From Roseibium sp. Sym1 (lineage in GTDB: Bacteria; Pseudomonadota; Alphaproteobacteria; Rhizobiales; Stappiaceae), in NCBI RefSeq assembly GCF_027359675.1, contig NZ_CP114789.1, forward strand, positions 56,882 to 120,881: 64,000 bases of DNA, read 5' to 3'. The notes under the pieces are model-generated. The model saw only the letters and a program-made list of their open reading frames with translations, did not search any database and was not told where the DNA came from. Positions 35,163 through 44,221 of this stretch are shown piece after piece; position 1 is the stretch's first letter; each line of letters starts with the position of its first letter. Position numbers and translations under genes: made by a program.

Positions 35163-35761
35163 TTAAAGATGGTGCCTCGAAAGTCTACCCTGGATAGCTG
35201 CTTTGGCGCATCGCTTTGCGACCCCGCTCTATGCCTTCGGCACGGAGCCAGCAGACACTGTCTCCGCCCATTCGGGTGACGATCGGTTGCGCTGCGGCTT
35301 CGCCTCAAATCAGTTTCATCGCAGGCAAAATCCGTTCGGAACATTTACAGCCTCGCCCGATCGACCCATATTGGCTGTTGATCAAGTCAGGTCGTGGCAA
35401 GTCTCTAGCCCTTTCTTGTCGCGTGCCTACGGAGGCCGCCCTGCCTCGTATCGGGGCGGCCTTTCCCCTCCCCTACTGCTCTTCACAGTAATCAGCATCA
35501 GCGGTTTGCCGGCCTAGGCCAGGATAAAGCAGTGACGCCGGAGGCGTCCTGTCTGTTTCTTTGATGAGGGAAAGAGGAGCGCTGCCCCCTCTCCCTCACA
35601 AGGGGAAAAAACGGTCTCCCCGTCCTTCCTTCGCGCAGCCTTGGGGCAGCGCTTTGTGCAGGAGCGCCGCTGACACGACGCCCTTTCGGCTTTGCCTCGG
35701 GCGGGCGAACCCCCTCCGTTTTTATCCCCTTGCCACCCTCTCCCCCGCTGCTCCGCGCGAA
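35163..35761. other. intergenic region left of the Tn3-family transposon
   Basis: No gene is supported. The part from about 35560 to 35760 is rich in CCCTCTCCC/AAGGGG-type tracts and small inverted repeats, resembling dispersed intergenic repeats of alphaproteobacteria. The transposon begins at 35762. Confidence 0.45.
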
Positions 35762-35799
35762 GGGGCTCCGTGGGCATTTCTGCAATAATACCCGCTAAG
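35762..35799 (+). repeat. left 38-bp terminal inverted repeat of the Tn3-family transposon
   Basis: Begins GGGGCTCCGTGGG, the GGGG start usual for Tn3-family ends, and includes the tnpA stop codon at 35795-35797. Confidence 0.92.
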
Positions 35800-38764
35800 G
35801 GAAAGCGAAGTTGTTTGGATTGAAACGGTTAGCGCGGATCGGCCTGAAGCGTTCGAGGGGTCGGTCAATTTCGTTCCAGAGATAGTCGCCGGTGAGTGCG
35901 ATATGAGCCCAGGGAAGTGGTGCGACTTGGGAGAGCAGCTCGGCGGGAATATCGATGCCCTGGGTGCGGACATAATCGACAGCGCGGCTGAGATAGACGG
36001 TGTTCCACAGGATAATGGCGTTGACGACGAGGTTGAGACCTGACGCCCGATAGGCCATGGTTTCCGCCACGCGGTTGCGCAGCTCGCCAAGCTGGTGGAG
36101 GAAGACCGCCCGGGCAAGGGCGTGACGGCTTTCACCCTTGTTGAGGATGGCATGCGATCTGCGCCGGAGCTTGGTGTCGAGCAACCAGTCGCAGATGAAG
36201 ATCGAGCGTTCAATCCGGCCCATTTCGCGTAGCGCCTGATTGAGCCGATTTTGCCGAGGCGATGCGGCAAGCTTCTTGAGGATGACGGACGGCGGCACGA
36301 GGCCCGCGCCAATCGATGACTTCAGCCGCAAGACCTCATCCCAGTGCTGCTCGATGACATCCATGTTGACGGCTCCCGAGATCAGCGCCCCGAGCGGGTC
36401 GTACGCCGCGTCGGGATCGATGACGAAGAGCCTGCGATTGCCGAGATTGCGGATACGAGGAATGAGCCTATAGCCGAAGCCATGGAACATAGCGAATGTC
36501 GTTTCGGTCGCGCCGGCGGTATCGGTTGCATGCTCATGGATTTCGACGGAGCTTTCGTTGTGAAGGAGGCCGTCGAGCACGTAGGGCGCTTCGCTCTCGG
36601 ACGCCTGGATCATCCGGGAGAAGAAGGAGGCGAAACGATTGGACAGGAAGCCATAGACCGAAGCACCTGGTCTTTTGCCGTATTTTGCATTGTATTCGAG
36701 GCTGGCTTCACCGCGCCCGCCTGCCGGAAAGAACTGCCCGTCCGAGGAGGAGATATGACCGTCGCCCCAGACCGCGGCGAAGGGATGAGCCTGCTGCGCA
36801 TCGACCAGCACGGCGGTCGCCGTAGCATAGGTTTCCGAGCGCAGATGCCTATCTACCATCAGCATCATCTGGTGGATCGTGACGCCGCGTGAGCTTTCCG
36901 CCATGCGTTCAGCACCGGCGTTGGTGGCGTCGGCAAGGATAGCGGCCATCAGCGCCGGCTCGTCGTTCGCCGTCTCGCCGGTGCGATAGTGTGTGAAGCT
37001 GTCAAGGAACCTGGTCCAGCTGTGGACCTCGGCAAGCAGGCTGGTGATCCTGATCCGGGGAACGAGGATGTAAAGACGCCGGCTGAGCGCGACGATCCCG
37101 TCACGCTCCTCCTCGCGGATCGGGGAGACCGACAAACCCTTGTCGGAAATAGCCGCATCCGGAATGGCGTTGGCGGCCGCCGCCCTTGCCAGCTCTTTGA
37201 GTTTCGCGTCGAGCGTGGCGGTGCGTTCGGCTCGCCATTCGGCAAAGCTGTCAGGGATGGCAAGCCCGAGCCGGCCTTCGGCGCGCATCAGGGCAAAGAT
37301 CGGTCGAGGCAGAAGATAATCCTCGAAACTGCGCCATGCTCGGCTGCCATCAACCCATATGTCACCGGCCCGCAGGCGCTCCCGAAGGTGAACGAGTACC
37401 GCCACTTCCCAAGCCCGAAGGTCGATGGTGACACCGTCCGAGCGCACACGTCGCCGCCACTTGCGCGTCATGAACGCGAACGGCACCTGCGCGGGTAGTT
37501 TCCTGCCACTGTAGAGCGCACGCAGATGATCCACTGCCTTCAAAACCGGATCATCGGGACGAAACGACCGGAAAGAGAACGCGCCGAACATGAGCCTGCC
37601 CAGCTTTCGCAGCGATTTGTGCCGCTCTATGAGCTCATCGAATTCGTCGCTGCGATCGGGGCGCACGACGGACCTGGCTGCGGCCACGCTGGCGGTCAAT
37701 CCGTCCCAGCCGAGTGAGACTGCAATTGCGGATGCGAGATCGGTGTTGTTCTCACGGGCGGCCAGAAGCGCCTCGCCAAGCTTGAGATGATCGAGCGCCA
37801 CCCCATCAAGAATCTCGGCTTCTTTCAGCCGGCGTTCTGTGCGGCTCAGTTCAGCCTTGCGCCGGGTGCTGCCGATCAGTTTGCAGAACATGTCGATCGC
37901 AAGGTCGGTGATTGCCGCCTGCCTCTCGATGACGAACGCCGTCAGCGTGGCGTAGCGGCGCTCGGATGTAAGGCGTCGTATCTCACGGGCATGCAGAATG
38001 CGGGCGTCCCGGGCGATGATGCCATAGCGGTTGGCATGGATCGTTTTACGTCGCTCATCGGAAATCGCCGCCGAACGCAGAACCTCAAGCCGGGCAATCA
38101 GGCCCTTGAGGTTTTTCAGTTTCGTCCCCTCCGGCGCTTCCGCAATCCAGCCGAGATGGCTCCGATCGCCGGACCGATCGATGAGAAGCTGATCAAGCGC
38201 CTCGATGGACGGTTGCTCCATGCCCCGGATCAAGCCGCGATAAGCCTGTCGTCGCGCTGCCGCCCGGCCCGCCATCGCCAGACGTATCAGCAGTTCCGGC
38301 ACAGGAACGAGCAGCTTCCTCTCCTTCAGGGCTTCGATCACGGCCTTGGTGATCGGCTCGCCTTGTTCGGTAGCGGCTGCCTCGCGTGCCGCCGCGGTGA
38401 TCAGGGATCGATAATCGCTCGCCCGGACGGGCCGGAGATCCAGTGCGACGACAATCTCCCGCGTATGTTCTCGACGGGTTTCCTCCCGCTGGGCATAGAG
38501 TGCGAACACCGCAGCGTCGATGCCCAACTGGTCGGCGACAACGGAGACGACTGCCTGAGGCGGAACTTCCCCAGCGCGGAGCGGACGACCGAGATCACGC
38601 ACCAGGGCGAGTTGGATGGCAAAACCCAGACGATTATGCGATCGGCGATGCGCCCTGGCGAAAGCGATGTCCTCAGCGGACAGCGCATAGCGCGCGAGGG
38701 CCTCTTCATAAACATCGGGTGGGTCGAACAGAACGGTGCGCGACTGCGCGTCGAGGAAGGCCAT
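35795..38764 (-). CDS. tnpA: Tn3-family transposase TnpA
   Basis: The 989-residue length and sequence match Tn3 transposases: the N-terminal DUF4158-type domain (RTVLFDPPDVYEEALARYAL, RRSHNRLGFAIQLALVRDLGRP) and the C-terminal DDE catalytic domain (AVWGDGHISSSDGQFFPAG with the first Asp; RFASFFSRMIQASESEAPYV; ATDTAGATETTFAMFHGFGY). It cuts at the 38-bp ends and copies the element by replicative transposition. The frame is intact. The stop lies within the left terminal repeat. Confidence 0.96.
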   Translation of the reverse strand: MAFLDAQSRTVLFDPPDVYEEALARYALSAEDIAFARAHRRSHNRLGFAIQLALVRDLGRPLRAGEVPPQAVVSVVADQLGIDAAVFALYAQREETRREHTREIVVALDLRPVRASDYRSLITAAAREAAATEQGEPITKAVIEALKERKLLVPVPELLIRLAMAGRAAARRQAYRGLIRGMEQPSIEALDQLLIDRSGDRSHLGWIAEAPEGTKLKNLKGLIARLEVLRSAAISDERRKTIHANRYGIIARDARILHAREIRRLTSERRYATLTAFVIERQAAITDLAIDMFCKLIGSTRRKAELSRTERRLKEAEILDGVALDHLKLGEALLAARENNTDLASAIAVSLGWDGLTASVAAARSVVRPDRSDEFDELIERHKSLRKLGRLMFGAFSFRSFRPDDPVLKAVDHLRALYSGRKLPAQVPFAFMTRKWRRRVRSDGVTIDLRAWEVAVLVHLRERLRAGDIWVDGSRAWRSFEDYLLPRPIFALMRAEGRLGLAIPDSFAEWRAERTATLDAKLKELARAAAANAIPDAAISDKGLSVSPIREEERDGIVALSRRLYILVPRIRITSLLAEVHSWTRFLDSFTHYRTGETANDEPALMAAILADATNAGAERMAESSRGVTIHQMMLMVDRHLRSETYATATAVLVDAQQAHPFAAVWGDGHISSSDGQFFPAGGRGEASLEYNAKYGKRPGASVYGFLSNRFASFFSRMIQASESEAPYVLDGLLHNESSVEIHEHATDTAGATETTFAMFHGFGYRLIPRIRNLGNRRLFVIDPDAAYDPLGALISGAVNMDVIEQHWDEVLRLKSSIGAGLVPPSVILKKLAASPRQNRLNQALREMGRIERSIFICDWLLDTKLRRRSHAILNKGESRHALARAVFLHQLGELRNRVAETMAYRASGLNLVVNAIILWNTVYLSRAVDYVRTQGIDIPAELLSQVAPLPWAHIALTGDYLWNEIDRPLERFRPIRANRFNPNNFAFP

Positions 38765-38779
38765 CGGTCACACCCGCTC

Positions 38780-39385
38780 TCAAACTGGGGGAGCAGGCTC
38801 ATCTTCTTTGCCCGGTCCGGTCCATCCGGTTCGCCGCAATGTATCGATGAGAGTCGAGCGCGGCACCTTGAATGTCCGACACACCGACGCCTTGCTGGCG
38901 CCGGCTTCCAGCGCCGCCAGAATCTGCTCAACCTTTTCGGTGTCGATCGTCGGTGGCCTACCGCCCTTGCGACCGCGCCGGCGTGCCGCCGCCAGTCCAG
39001 CGTTGACCCGCTCCGTGATCAGCACTCTCTCGTATTCGGCGAGCGTGCCAAACAGGTTGAACAGGAACGCACCGTGCGAATTCGTCGTGTCGATAGCTTC
39101 CGTCAAAGAGCGGAAGGCGACCCCGCGCATCTTCAGATCCTCAACGATTCTGATCAGGTGGGAGAGTGATCGGCCCAGACGGTCGAGCTTCCAAACGACC
39201 AGCACGTCACCCTCGCACAATTCCGCAAGGCAAGCCTTCAGCCCCGGCCGATCGTCGCGCGCGCCCGAAGCGCGATCCTGATGCAGGTGACGCTGATCGA
39301 CCCCGGCCGCGAGCAGGGCGTCGCGCTGCAAGGCAACCGACTGCCGCTCATCACCGCTCGATACCCGCATGTAACCGATCAACAT
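38780..39385 (-). CDS. tnpR: serine recombinase / resolvase TnpR
   Basis: The 201-residue protein has the catalytic serine in IGYMRVSSGDERQSVALQRD, the RPGLKACLAEL and LVVWKLDRLGRS arginine motifs, and a C-terminal helix-turn-helix (GASKASVCRTFKVPRSTLID). It resolves cointegrates made by TnpA at a res site, expected in the 147 bases between its start and the right terminal repeat. The ATG at 39385 is the usual MLIGYMRVS start. It lies 15 bases upstream of tnpA. Confidence 0.93.
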   Translation of the reverse strand: MLIGYMRVSSGDERQSVALQRDALLAAGVDQRHLHQDRASGARDDRPGLKACLAELCEGDVLVVWKLDRLGRSLSHLIRIVEDLKMRGVAFRSLTEAIDTTNSHGAFLFNLFGTLAEYERVLITERVNAGLAAARRRGRKGGRPPTIDTEKVEQILAALEAGASKASVCRTFKVPRSTLIDTLRRTGWTGPGKEDEPAPPV

Positions 39386-39532
39386 GCACGACAAACCTCA
39401 AATTCCGTGTTGCCGCACAGTCTCACATTCCGACAGGGTTTGTCGCGCAAATAATTGCCCAGTCACCCCGTCGATTTCGACCCGCCGAACCGCTACGCGG
39501 AAATCATCTGTTTTCCGTCACACCAAAAATCT

Positions 39533-39570
39533 CTTAGCGGGTAATATTGCAGAGATTCCCACGGAGCCCC
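39533..39570 (-). repeat. right 38-bp terminal inverted repeat of the Tn3-family transposon
   Basis: Reverse-complement partner of the left repeat with a few mismatches in the middle (CATTTCTGCAATAA against AATCTCTGCAATAT). Confidence 0.92.
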
Positions 39571-39742
39571 TTTCTCTCCATACGTAAAAGTCGATCAAAG
39601 CGGTCAGATGAAACGCTCGACAAATGATCGTCCAAAGCTCGTACTTGGGTTTCTGTCTTCTTGGGCTAATGCAGCCCTCATTTGTAAAGGCACGCGCCGG
39701 ATGCAGCCACGTGCCTGACCAGAGTTTTCGGCTATTGGGTAC

Positions 39743-40303
39743 TCACAAAACGACCACTCTTGTGCCTAAAGGCACGCGTTCATAGAGATCTTCAACATGA
39801 GTATTGATCATCCGAACGCAGCCGTTAGAGACGGATCGACCGATAGAGGAAGGTTCGGTGGTTCCATGGATCCGGTACATGGTGTCCCGGCCGTTTCGAT
39901 AAAGGTAAAGCGCTCTTGATCCAAGAGGGTTATTCGGTCCACCAGGGACACCATTTGCGTATTTCCGATATTTGCCGGGGTTACGACGTATCATGTTTGC
40001 GGTGGGACGCCAGCTTGGCCACTCCGCCTTGCGTTTTATTACCGCCTCCCCTTTCAGCGACAATCCCGCTTTGCCGACACCAATTCCATAGCGGCGCGCC
40101 CTGCCGAAACTCTGAACGAGGTAGAGGAAATGATTTTTCGTATCGACAACTATCGTCCCAGGAGGATAGGAAAAGTATCGTACGGATTGCGGTTCGAATT
40201 TGGGGTCGATCTTGAACTGTTTCTTGTCATGTGCATAAGCAGGCATGACAAAGGCTCCAACTGCTCCGACGGAGCCAATGAGTAAATTACGACGAGTAAT
40301 CAT
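39743..40303 (-). CDS. periplasmic L,D-transpeptidase (YkuD domain)
   Basis: The 186-residue protein has a Tat-like signal (ITRRNLLIGSVGAVGAF...AYA), then a YkuD domain. The active-site motif HGT (His146) and SIGRSVSNGCVRM with Cys162 are complete. Enzymes of this type form 3-3 crosslinks in peptidoglycan or anchor lipoproteins. I start at ATG 40303 to give a proper signal peptide. It lies downstream of a small secreted protein on the same strand and 173 bases from the Tn3-family end. Confidence 0.93.
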   Translation of the reverse strand: MITRRNLLIGSVGAVGAFVMPAYAHDKKQFKIDPKFEPQSVRYFSYPPGTIVVDTKNHFLYLVQSFGRARRYGIGVGKAGLSLKGEAVIKRKAEWPSWRPTANMIRRNPGKYRKYANGVPGGPNNPLGSRALYLYRNGRDTMYRIHGTTEPSSIGRSVSNGCVRMINTHVEDLYERVPLGTRVVVL

Positions 40304-40366
40304 CGCTTTTCTCCAAAAAATTACTAACGATCGCAGGAAGCTTTGCAGCGATAAAGCTGCCACGTG

Positions 40367-40726
40367 TCAGTAAATTCTTGGAGGCCTGTCTTCTGGCTTT
40401 GGATCTTTGGAAAAAAGGCCAAGCAATACAGTATCTTCCAAAACCAATTCCGCCTTCAAAAATCTCGGTTCCAACGAACCCGCAATTGACACGCAATCGA
40501 CTCCACACTTGGCTAGTTTTTGAGACTTTGCTTGGTTGCTCGTTCGATTGCAGCACCTGAGGTTATGCGACGTGAGTGTTTCGGACACGATCGAGGCGTT
40601 TTGAACTGCTTTTTGGTCTGGAAGCACCGGCTCCCCGGCTGTCTGGGCAGCACCAACTGCGGCGGCGGAATGAAGCCCCGTATAAAACACAATCAGTATG
40701 GTTAAGACCCAGTTACGCATTCGCAA
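40367..40726 (-). CDS. small secreted protein of unknown function, 119 aa
   Basis: The sequence opens with a signal peptide (WVLTILIVFYTGLHSAAAVGAA) followed by about 95 residues with two cysteine pairs (HNLRCCNRT, KCGVDCVS) and a proline-rich end (DPKPEDRPPRIY). I do not recognise the family. It lies 63 bases upstream of the L,D-transpeptidase on the same strand and may be co-transcribed. A signal peptide and a plausible composition support a real gene. Confidence 0.55.
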   Translation of the reverse strand: MRMRNWVLTILIVFYTGLHSAAAVGAAQTAGEPVLPDQKAVQNASIVSETLTSHNLRCCNRTSNQAKSQKLAKCGVDCVSIAGSLEPRFLKAELVLEDTVLLGLFSKDPKPEDRPPRIY

Positions 40727-40837
40727 TACTTACAGATAAATTCTCAAGAAATCCATAACTGCGAAAACGGAAAATGAAATTTGAAACGCCAGCACTTTGA
40801 CAAAGCTGACTGATTGAGAAAAGTCCGTCTACACCTC

Positions 40838-40868
40838 TTGAAGCTCTAGCTACTAGAGAGACTATCTT
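40838..40868 (+). promoter_or_regulatory. MerR-type promoter/operator of the metal ATPase gene
   Basis: TTGAAG (40838-40843) and TATCTT (40863-40868) are separated by 19 bases, the overlong spacer of MerR-activated promoters. The spacer holds the dyad CTCTAG-CTA-CTAGAG (40844-40858). This is the layout of zntA, cadA and pbrA promoters. No MerR-family gene is near, so the activator must be encoded elsewhere. Confidence 0.75.
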
Positions 40869-40895
40869 GTAGAGCGAAAATGCAAGAGGTCGAAA

Positions 40896-43079
40896 ATGAC
40901 TATTACCCCCGACAGTTCAAATCTGATAACCCGTTTCCGAGTCGAGGGCATGGATTGTGCCTCGTGTGCGTCAAAGATCGACACCGCTTTACGCCGCTTG
41001 CCCGGCATCGGGGAGGTGGCCGTGTCCGTGCCTGGAGCAAGTTTGGTGATCAGCCATGACGGCACGGTTTCCGACAATCAGGTCATGCAACGAGTGAGAC
41101 GCCTCGGCTACGGCATCACGCCGTTTGACGAATCCCCGGCTTTAAGGGACGTAGACCCCGAGGCGCCGACGGTAGAAGCCGTTTCGCGGAACCATGCGAG
41201 CCACAACACAGAGCGGCCATGGTGGCGGACGCGCAAGGCCTTGCTGACGATGGCCTGCGGCATTCTCCTTGTCGCCGCTTTTTCTATCGGGCGACTCATA
41301 CCGGCAGCGGGGCCCTGGGCTTTCCTGCTGGCCATGCTAGTCGGCCTCGTCCCGGTGGCGCGCCGTGCGTATGTGGCCGCGACCTTGGGCAGCCCGTTTT
41401 CAATCGAAACGCTGATGACTGTCGCGGCGGTTGGAGCGGTGCTAATTGGGGCCACCGAGGAAGCTGCCGTTGTCGTCTTGTTGTTTCTGGTCGGTGAGAT
41501 GCTGGAGGGCGTTGCCGCCGGGCGTGCGCGCGCGAGTATCGCTGACCTCGCCGATTTGGTGCCGAAGACTGCCCAACTCGAACAGGGCAATGCGATCTCG
41601 GAAGTGCCCGCAGATAGTCTTTCGGTTGGCGACGTCATCGTTGTGAGGCCAGGCGATCGAATTCCCGCAGACGGGAAAATCCTTGAGGGTTCGTCCGAGA
41701 TAAACGAGGCGCCGGTTACCGGCGAGAGTGTGCCCGGGCGCAAGGCGGAGGGTGACACGGTTTTTGCTGGCACGATCAGCATTGACGGAGTGTTGCGCGT
41801 CAGGGTCGCCGCCACCGCCGAGGACAATACGATCGCCCGGGTGGTCCGGCTGGTCGAGGAGGCGCAGGAAAGCAAGGCGCCGACCGAGCGGTTCATTGAG
41901 CGTTTCTCGCGCTACTACACGCCAGGAGTTCTTGTCCTGGGAGCGTTGATTGCGTCCGTGCCGCCGGTCTTGGCCGGCGCCGACTGGAGCGACTGGATCT
42001 ACAAGGGGCTCGCCATTCTCCTGATTGGCTGCCCTTGCGCCCTGGTCATTTCCACCCCTGCGGCGGTTGCCGCCGGTCTGGCGAGCGGGGCCCGGCGCGG
42101 CCTGCTGATGAAAGGCGGCGCCGTGCTTGAGGGTTTTTCAGCGATAACGGCGGTGGCTTTCGACAAAACCGGAACCCTCACAGAAGGCCGGCCGGTGGTT
42201 ACCGACATCAGGTCGTTTGGGAGCAGCGATCAGCGGTCGCTGAGCCTTGCAGCCGCGTTGGAGCAAGGATCGAACCATCCGCTTGCTCTCGCAATTCTGC
42301 AAAAGGCTGACTCCGAGAAGGCACCCATTCCGCCTGCATCCCAAGCACGCGCGGTCCCCGGAAAGGGCGTCGAAGGCCGAGTCGGCGGTGTGTCGGTTTT
42401 TCTTGGATCCGCGACCGCTGCTCGCGACCGGGTCAGCATGACTGACAATCAGATTGCGGTTGCCGATGCGTTCAATGCCGAGGGCAAAACTGTTTCAGTG
42501 CTGCTTGTAGACAACAAGGTTTCCGCTCTTTTCGCCATGCGTGACGAACCAAGGACAGATGCGATAGACGGCCTCGCTTCCTTAAAGGCGCGGGGAATTC
42601 GCACGCTGATGCTGACGGGTGATAACACCCGAACGGCCACGGCGATTGCAGACGCTCTCGGCATCGAGCCGCGCGCGGACCTTCTACCGCAGGACAAGCA
42701 ACGGATCGTCGATGAACTACGCGCGGACGGCCTGAAAGTTGCCAAAGTGGGAGACGGCATCAACGACGCGCCGGCTCTGGCCGCCGCGGATATCGGTATC
42801 GCCATGGGAGGCGGCACGGATGTGGCACTTGAAACTGCCGACGCAGCCATATTGCATGGGCGGGTGATGGACGTTGCCCAGATGATAAGCCTGTCTCATG
42901 CGGTGATGAGGAACATTAAACTGAACGTGGGGATGGCTCTGGGCCTGAAAGCGTTGTTTTTGGTGACGACCGTCGCAGGTGTAACCGGTCTTTGGCCAGC
43001 AATCCTTGCCGACACAGGCGCAACAGTACTCGTCACCGCAAATGCTATGCGGCTTCTGGCATGGAAAGGGGAAACCTGA
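40896..43079 (+). CDS. zntA: Zn/Cd/Pb-exporting P1B-type ATPase
   Basis: The 727-residue pump has an N-terminal heavy-metal domain (GMDCASCASKID), eight expected membrane segments, CPCALVIST in the sixth, the phosphorylation site DKTGTLTEG, and GDGINDAPAL. In the last membrane helices Lys (LGLKALFL) and Asp (LADTGATVLV) match the P1B-2 group, which exports Zn2+, Cd2+ and Pb2+ rather than Cu+. It stands alone behind a MerR-type promoter. The ATG at 40896 follows AAGAGGTCG. A neighbouring MerR gene is absent. Confidence 0.94.
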   Translation: MTITPDSSNLITRFRVEGMDCASCASKIDTALRRLPGIGEVAVSVPGASLVISHDGTVSDNQVMQRVRRLGYGITPFDESPALRDVDPEAPTVEAVSRNHASHNTERPWWRTRKALLTMACGILLVAAFSIGRLIPAAGPWAFLLAMLVGLVPVARRAYVAATLGSPFSIETLMTVAAVGAVLIGATEEAAVVVLLFLVGEMLEGVAAGRARASIADLADLVPKTAQLEQGNAISEVPADSLSVGDVIVVRPGDRIPADGKILEGSSEINEAPVTGESVPGRKAEGDTVFAGTISIDGVLRVRVAATAEDNTIARVVRLVEEAQESKAPTERFIERFSRYYTPGVLVLGALIASVPPVLAGADWSDWIYKGLAILLIGCPCALVISTPAAVAAGLASGARRGLLMKGGAVLEGFSAITAVAFDKTGTLTEGRPVVTDIRSFGSSDQRSLSLAAALEQGSNHPLALAILQKADSEKAPIPPASQARAVPGKGVEGRVGGVSVFLGSATAARDRVSMTDNQIAVADAFNAEGKTVSVLLVDNKVSALFAMRDEPRTDAIDGLASLKARGIRTLMLTGDNTRTATAIADALGIEPRADLLPQDKQRIVDELRADGLKVAKVGDGINDAPALAAADIGIAMGGGTDVALETADAAILHGRVMDVAQMISLSHAVMRNIKLNVGMALGLKALFLVTTVAGVTGLWPAILADTGATVLVTANAMRLLAWKGET

Positions 43080-43429
43080 ACTCGAGCGAGCTGGAGCTGG
43101 ATGCGCTGCATTTTGGACGACTAAATCAACTCTAACCGATATTGCTGAGACAATATGAACGCCATACAGGTTATCAGACTAGATAAAACCGCAGAAGAAA
43201 ACTTTGCGACAAAACTGTATCTTTGGCCATCGTCAGGTGCTTGGTGGACTTTGACGACCCAGAATAGTTAAGCAATCGTAGCAAAAATTGATCGGGGTTT
43301 TTCAGCACCACTCGTTGACTTAGAATTCTGAGTCGGTCCACCAAACTGGGATTGCAGGTCTTCCCGGTTAGGAAAAATGATTAACTACGCACGTTTTCTG
43401 AGGCCGAAAAAGGTTTAACTACGAGCGAA
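43080..43429. other. intergenic region with no supported gene
   Basis: I see no coding region or clear terminator in these 350 bases. Base composition becomes AT-richer toward the DUF1624 gene, whose promoter is probably here. Confidence 0.5.
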
Positions 43430-44182
43430 ATGATTAGTCCAGACAATGATGACGAAAGTCTATCAAATCAGCGAGTTTTGCTGATCGATACCGTGCGAGG
43501 TATCGCTATTTTTGGCGTTGTGCTTTTTCATATTGTTTGGGATCTGGAGTTTTCGGGATTAATCGACGGATTCGCGTTCCATCCTGTATGGCTTGCATTC
43601 GGCCGCTTGCTCGCCGGAACCTTCATGTTTCTGGTCGGCGTGAGCCTTGTCCTTGCGCACAGAAAAGGGCTCAAGTTTAGCAGATTTGTAAGACGTGTGA
43701 CGATGATCGGTGCAGCTGCGATTTCGATTTCATTGGTCACGTGGATCGCGTTTCCGCAGACTTACATTTTTTTCGGCATCTTGCACGCGATTGCGGTTTC
43801 TTCTCTTTTTGGTGTTTTATTTCTAAATTTGCCCGCCCTGGTCTCACTAATCTCGGGAACCGGCTTACTCATCCTGCCGCAGTTCGTAAAATTGGAACTG
43901 TTCAACACCCGGTGGCTCGCATGGATTGGCGTGTCTAGTTCCCCCCCACCCAGCAACGATTTCGTTCCAATTCTGCCATGGGCCGGATTGACCTTGATCG
44001 GCATTTTTCTAGCCAAGATTTTTTATATCAAAAACGGCGATTCACGCTCATTTCCTGATCTGCACAATACCAAACTGACCAGGATCCTGTCTTGGATGGG
44101 GCGAAACAGTTTATTGATATACTTGGTTCACCAGCCATTGCTCCTCGTTATCATTCTGCCCGTTGCGCGAATGCTTCGCTAA
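43430..44182 (+). CDS. DUF1624 membrane protein (heparan-alpha-glucosaminide N-acetyltransferase-like)
   Basis: The 250-residue protein has seven or so hydrophobic segments and the family signature near the start: LIDTVRGIAIFGVVLFHIVWDLEF, with Arg, His and Asp as in transmembrane acyltransferases. Later FGRLLAGTFMFLVGVSLVL and GRNSLLIYLVHQPLL are also typical. These proteins are thought to move acetyl groups across the membrane to sugars. Substrate is unknown; wall or surface glycan modification is possible given the nearby peptidoglycan enzymes. Confidence 0.85.
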   Translation: MISPDNDDESLSNQRVLLIDTVRGIAIFGVVLFHIVWDLEFSGLIDGFAFHPVWLAFGRLLAGTFMFLVGVSLVLAHRKGLKFSRFVRRVTMIGAAAISISLVTWIAFPQTYIFFGILHAIAVSSLFGVLFLNLPALVSLISGTGLLILPQFVKLELFNTRWLAWIGVSSSPPPSNDFVPILPWAGLTLIGIFLAKIFYIKNGDSRSFPDLHNTKLTRILSWMGRNSLLIYLVHQPLLLVIILPVARMLR

Positions 44183-44221
44183 GGCCGAGGCTCCGATTAC
44201 ATCCTTCACAACACCAAAAAG

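Larger units (their letters stand above)
35762..39570 (-). mobile_element. Tn3-family transposon, minimal (tnpA and tnpR only)
   Basis: Both ends are visible. The left terminal repeat (35762-35799) begins GGGGCTCCGTGGGCATTTCT and ends TACCCGCTAAG; the right one (39533-39570), read on the minus strand, begins GGGGCTCCGTGGGAATCTCT with the same ending. Over 38 bases they differ at only a few positions. Between them lie only a transposase and a serine recombinase, both leftward, so there is no cargo. The 5 bases flanking the two ends (GCGAA and TTTCT) are not duplicated, which suggests a later rearrangement at one end. Confidence 0.93.

Noticed and set aside
37787..39169. 460-codon plus-strand ORF opposite tnpA/tnpR
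   Set aside because: The opposite strand encodes an intact Tn3 transposase and resolvase; this frame has no motif or ribosome site.
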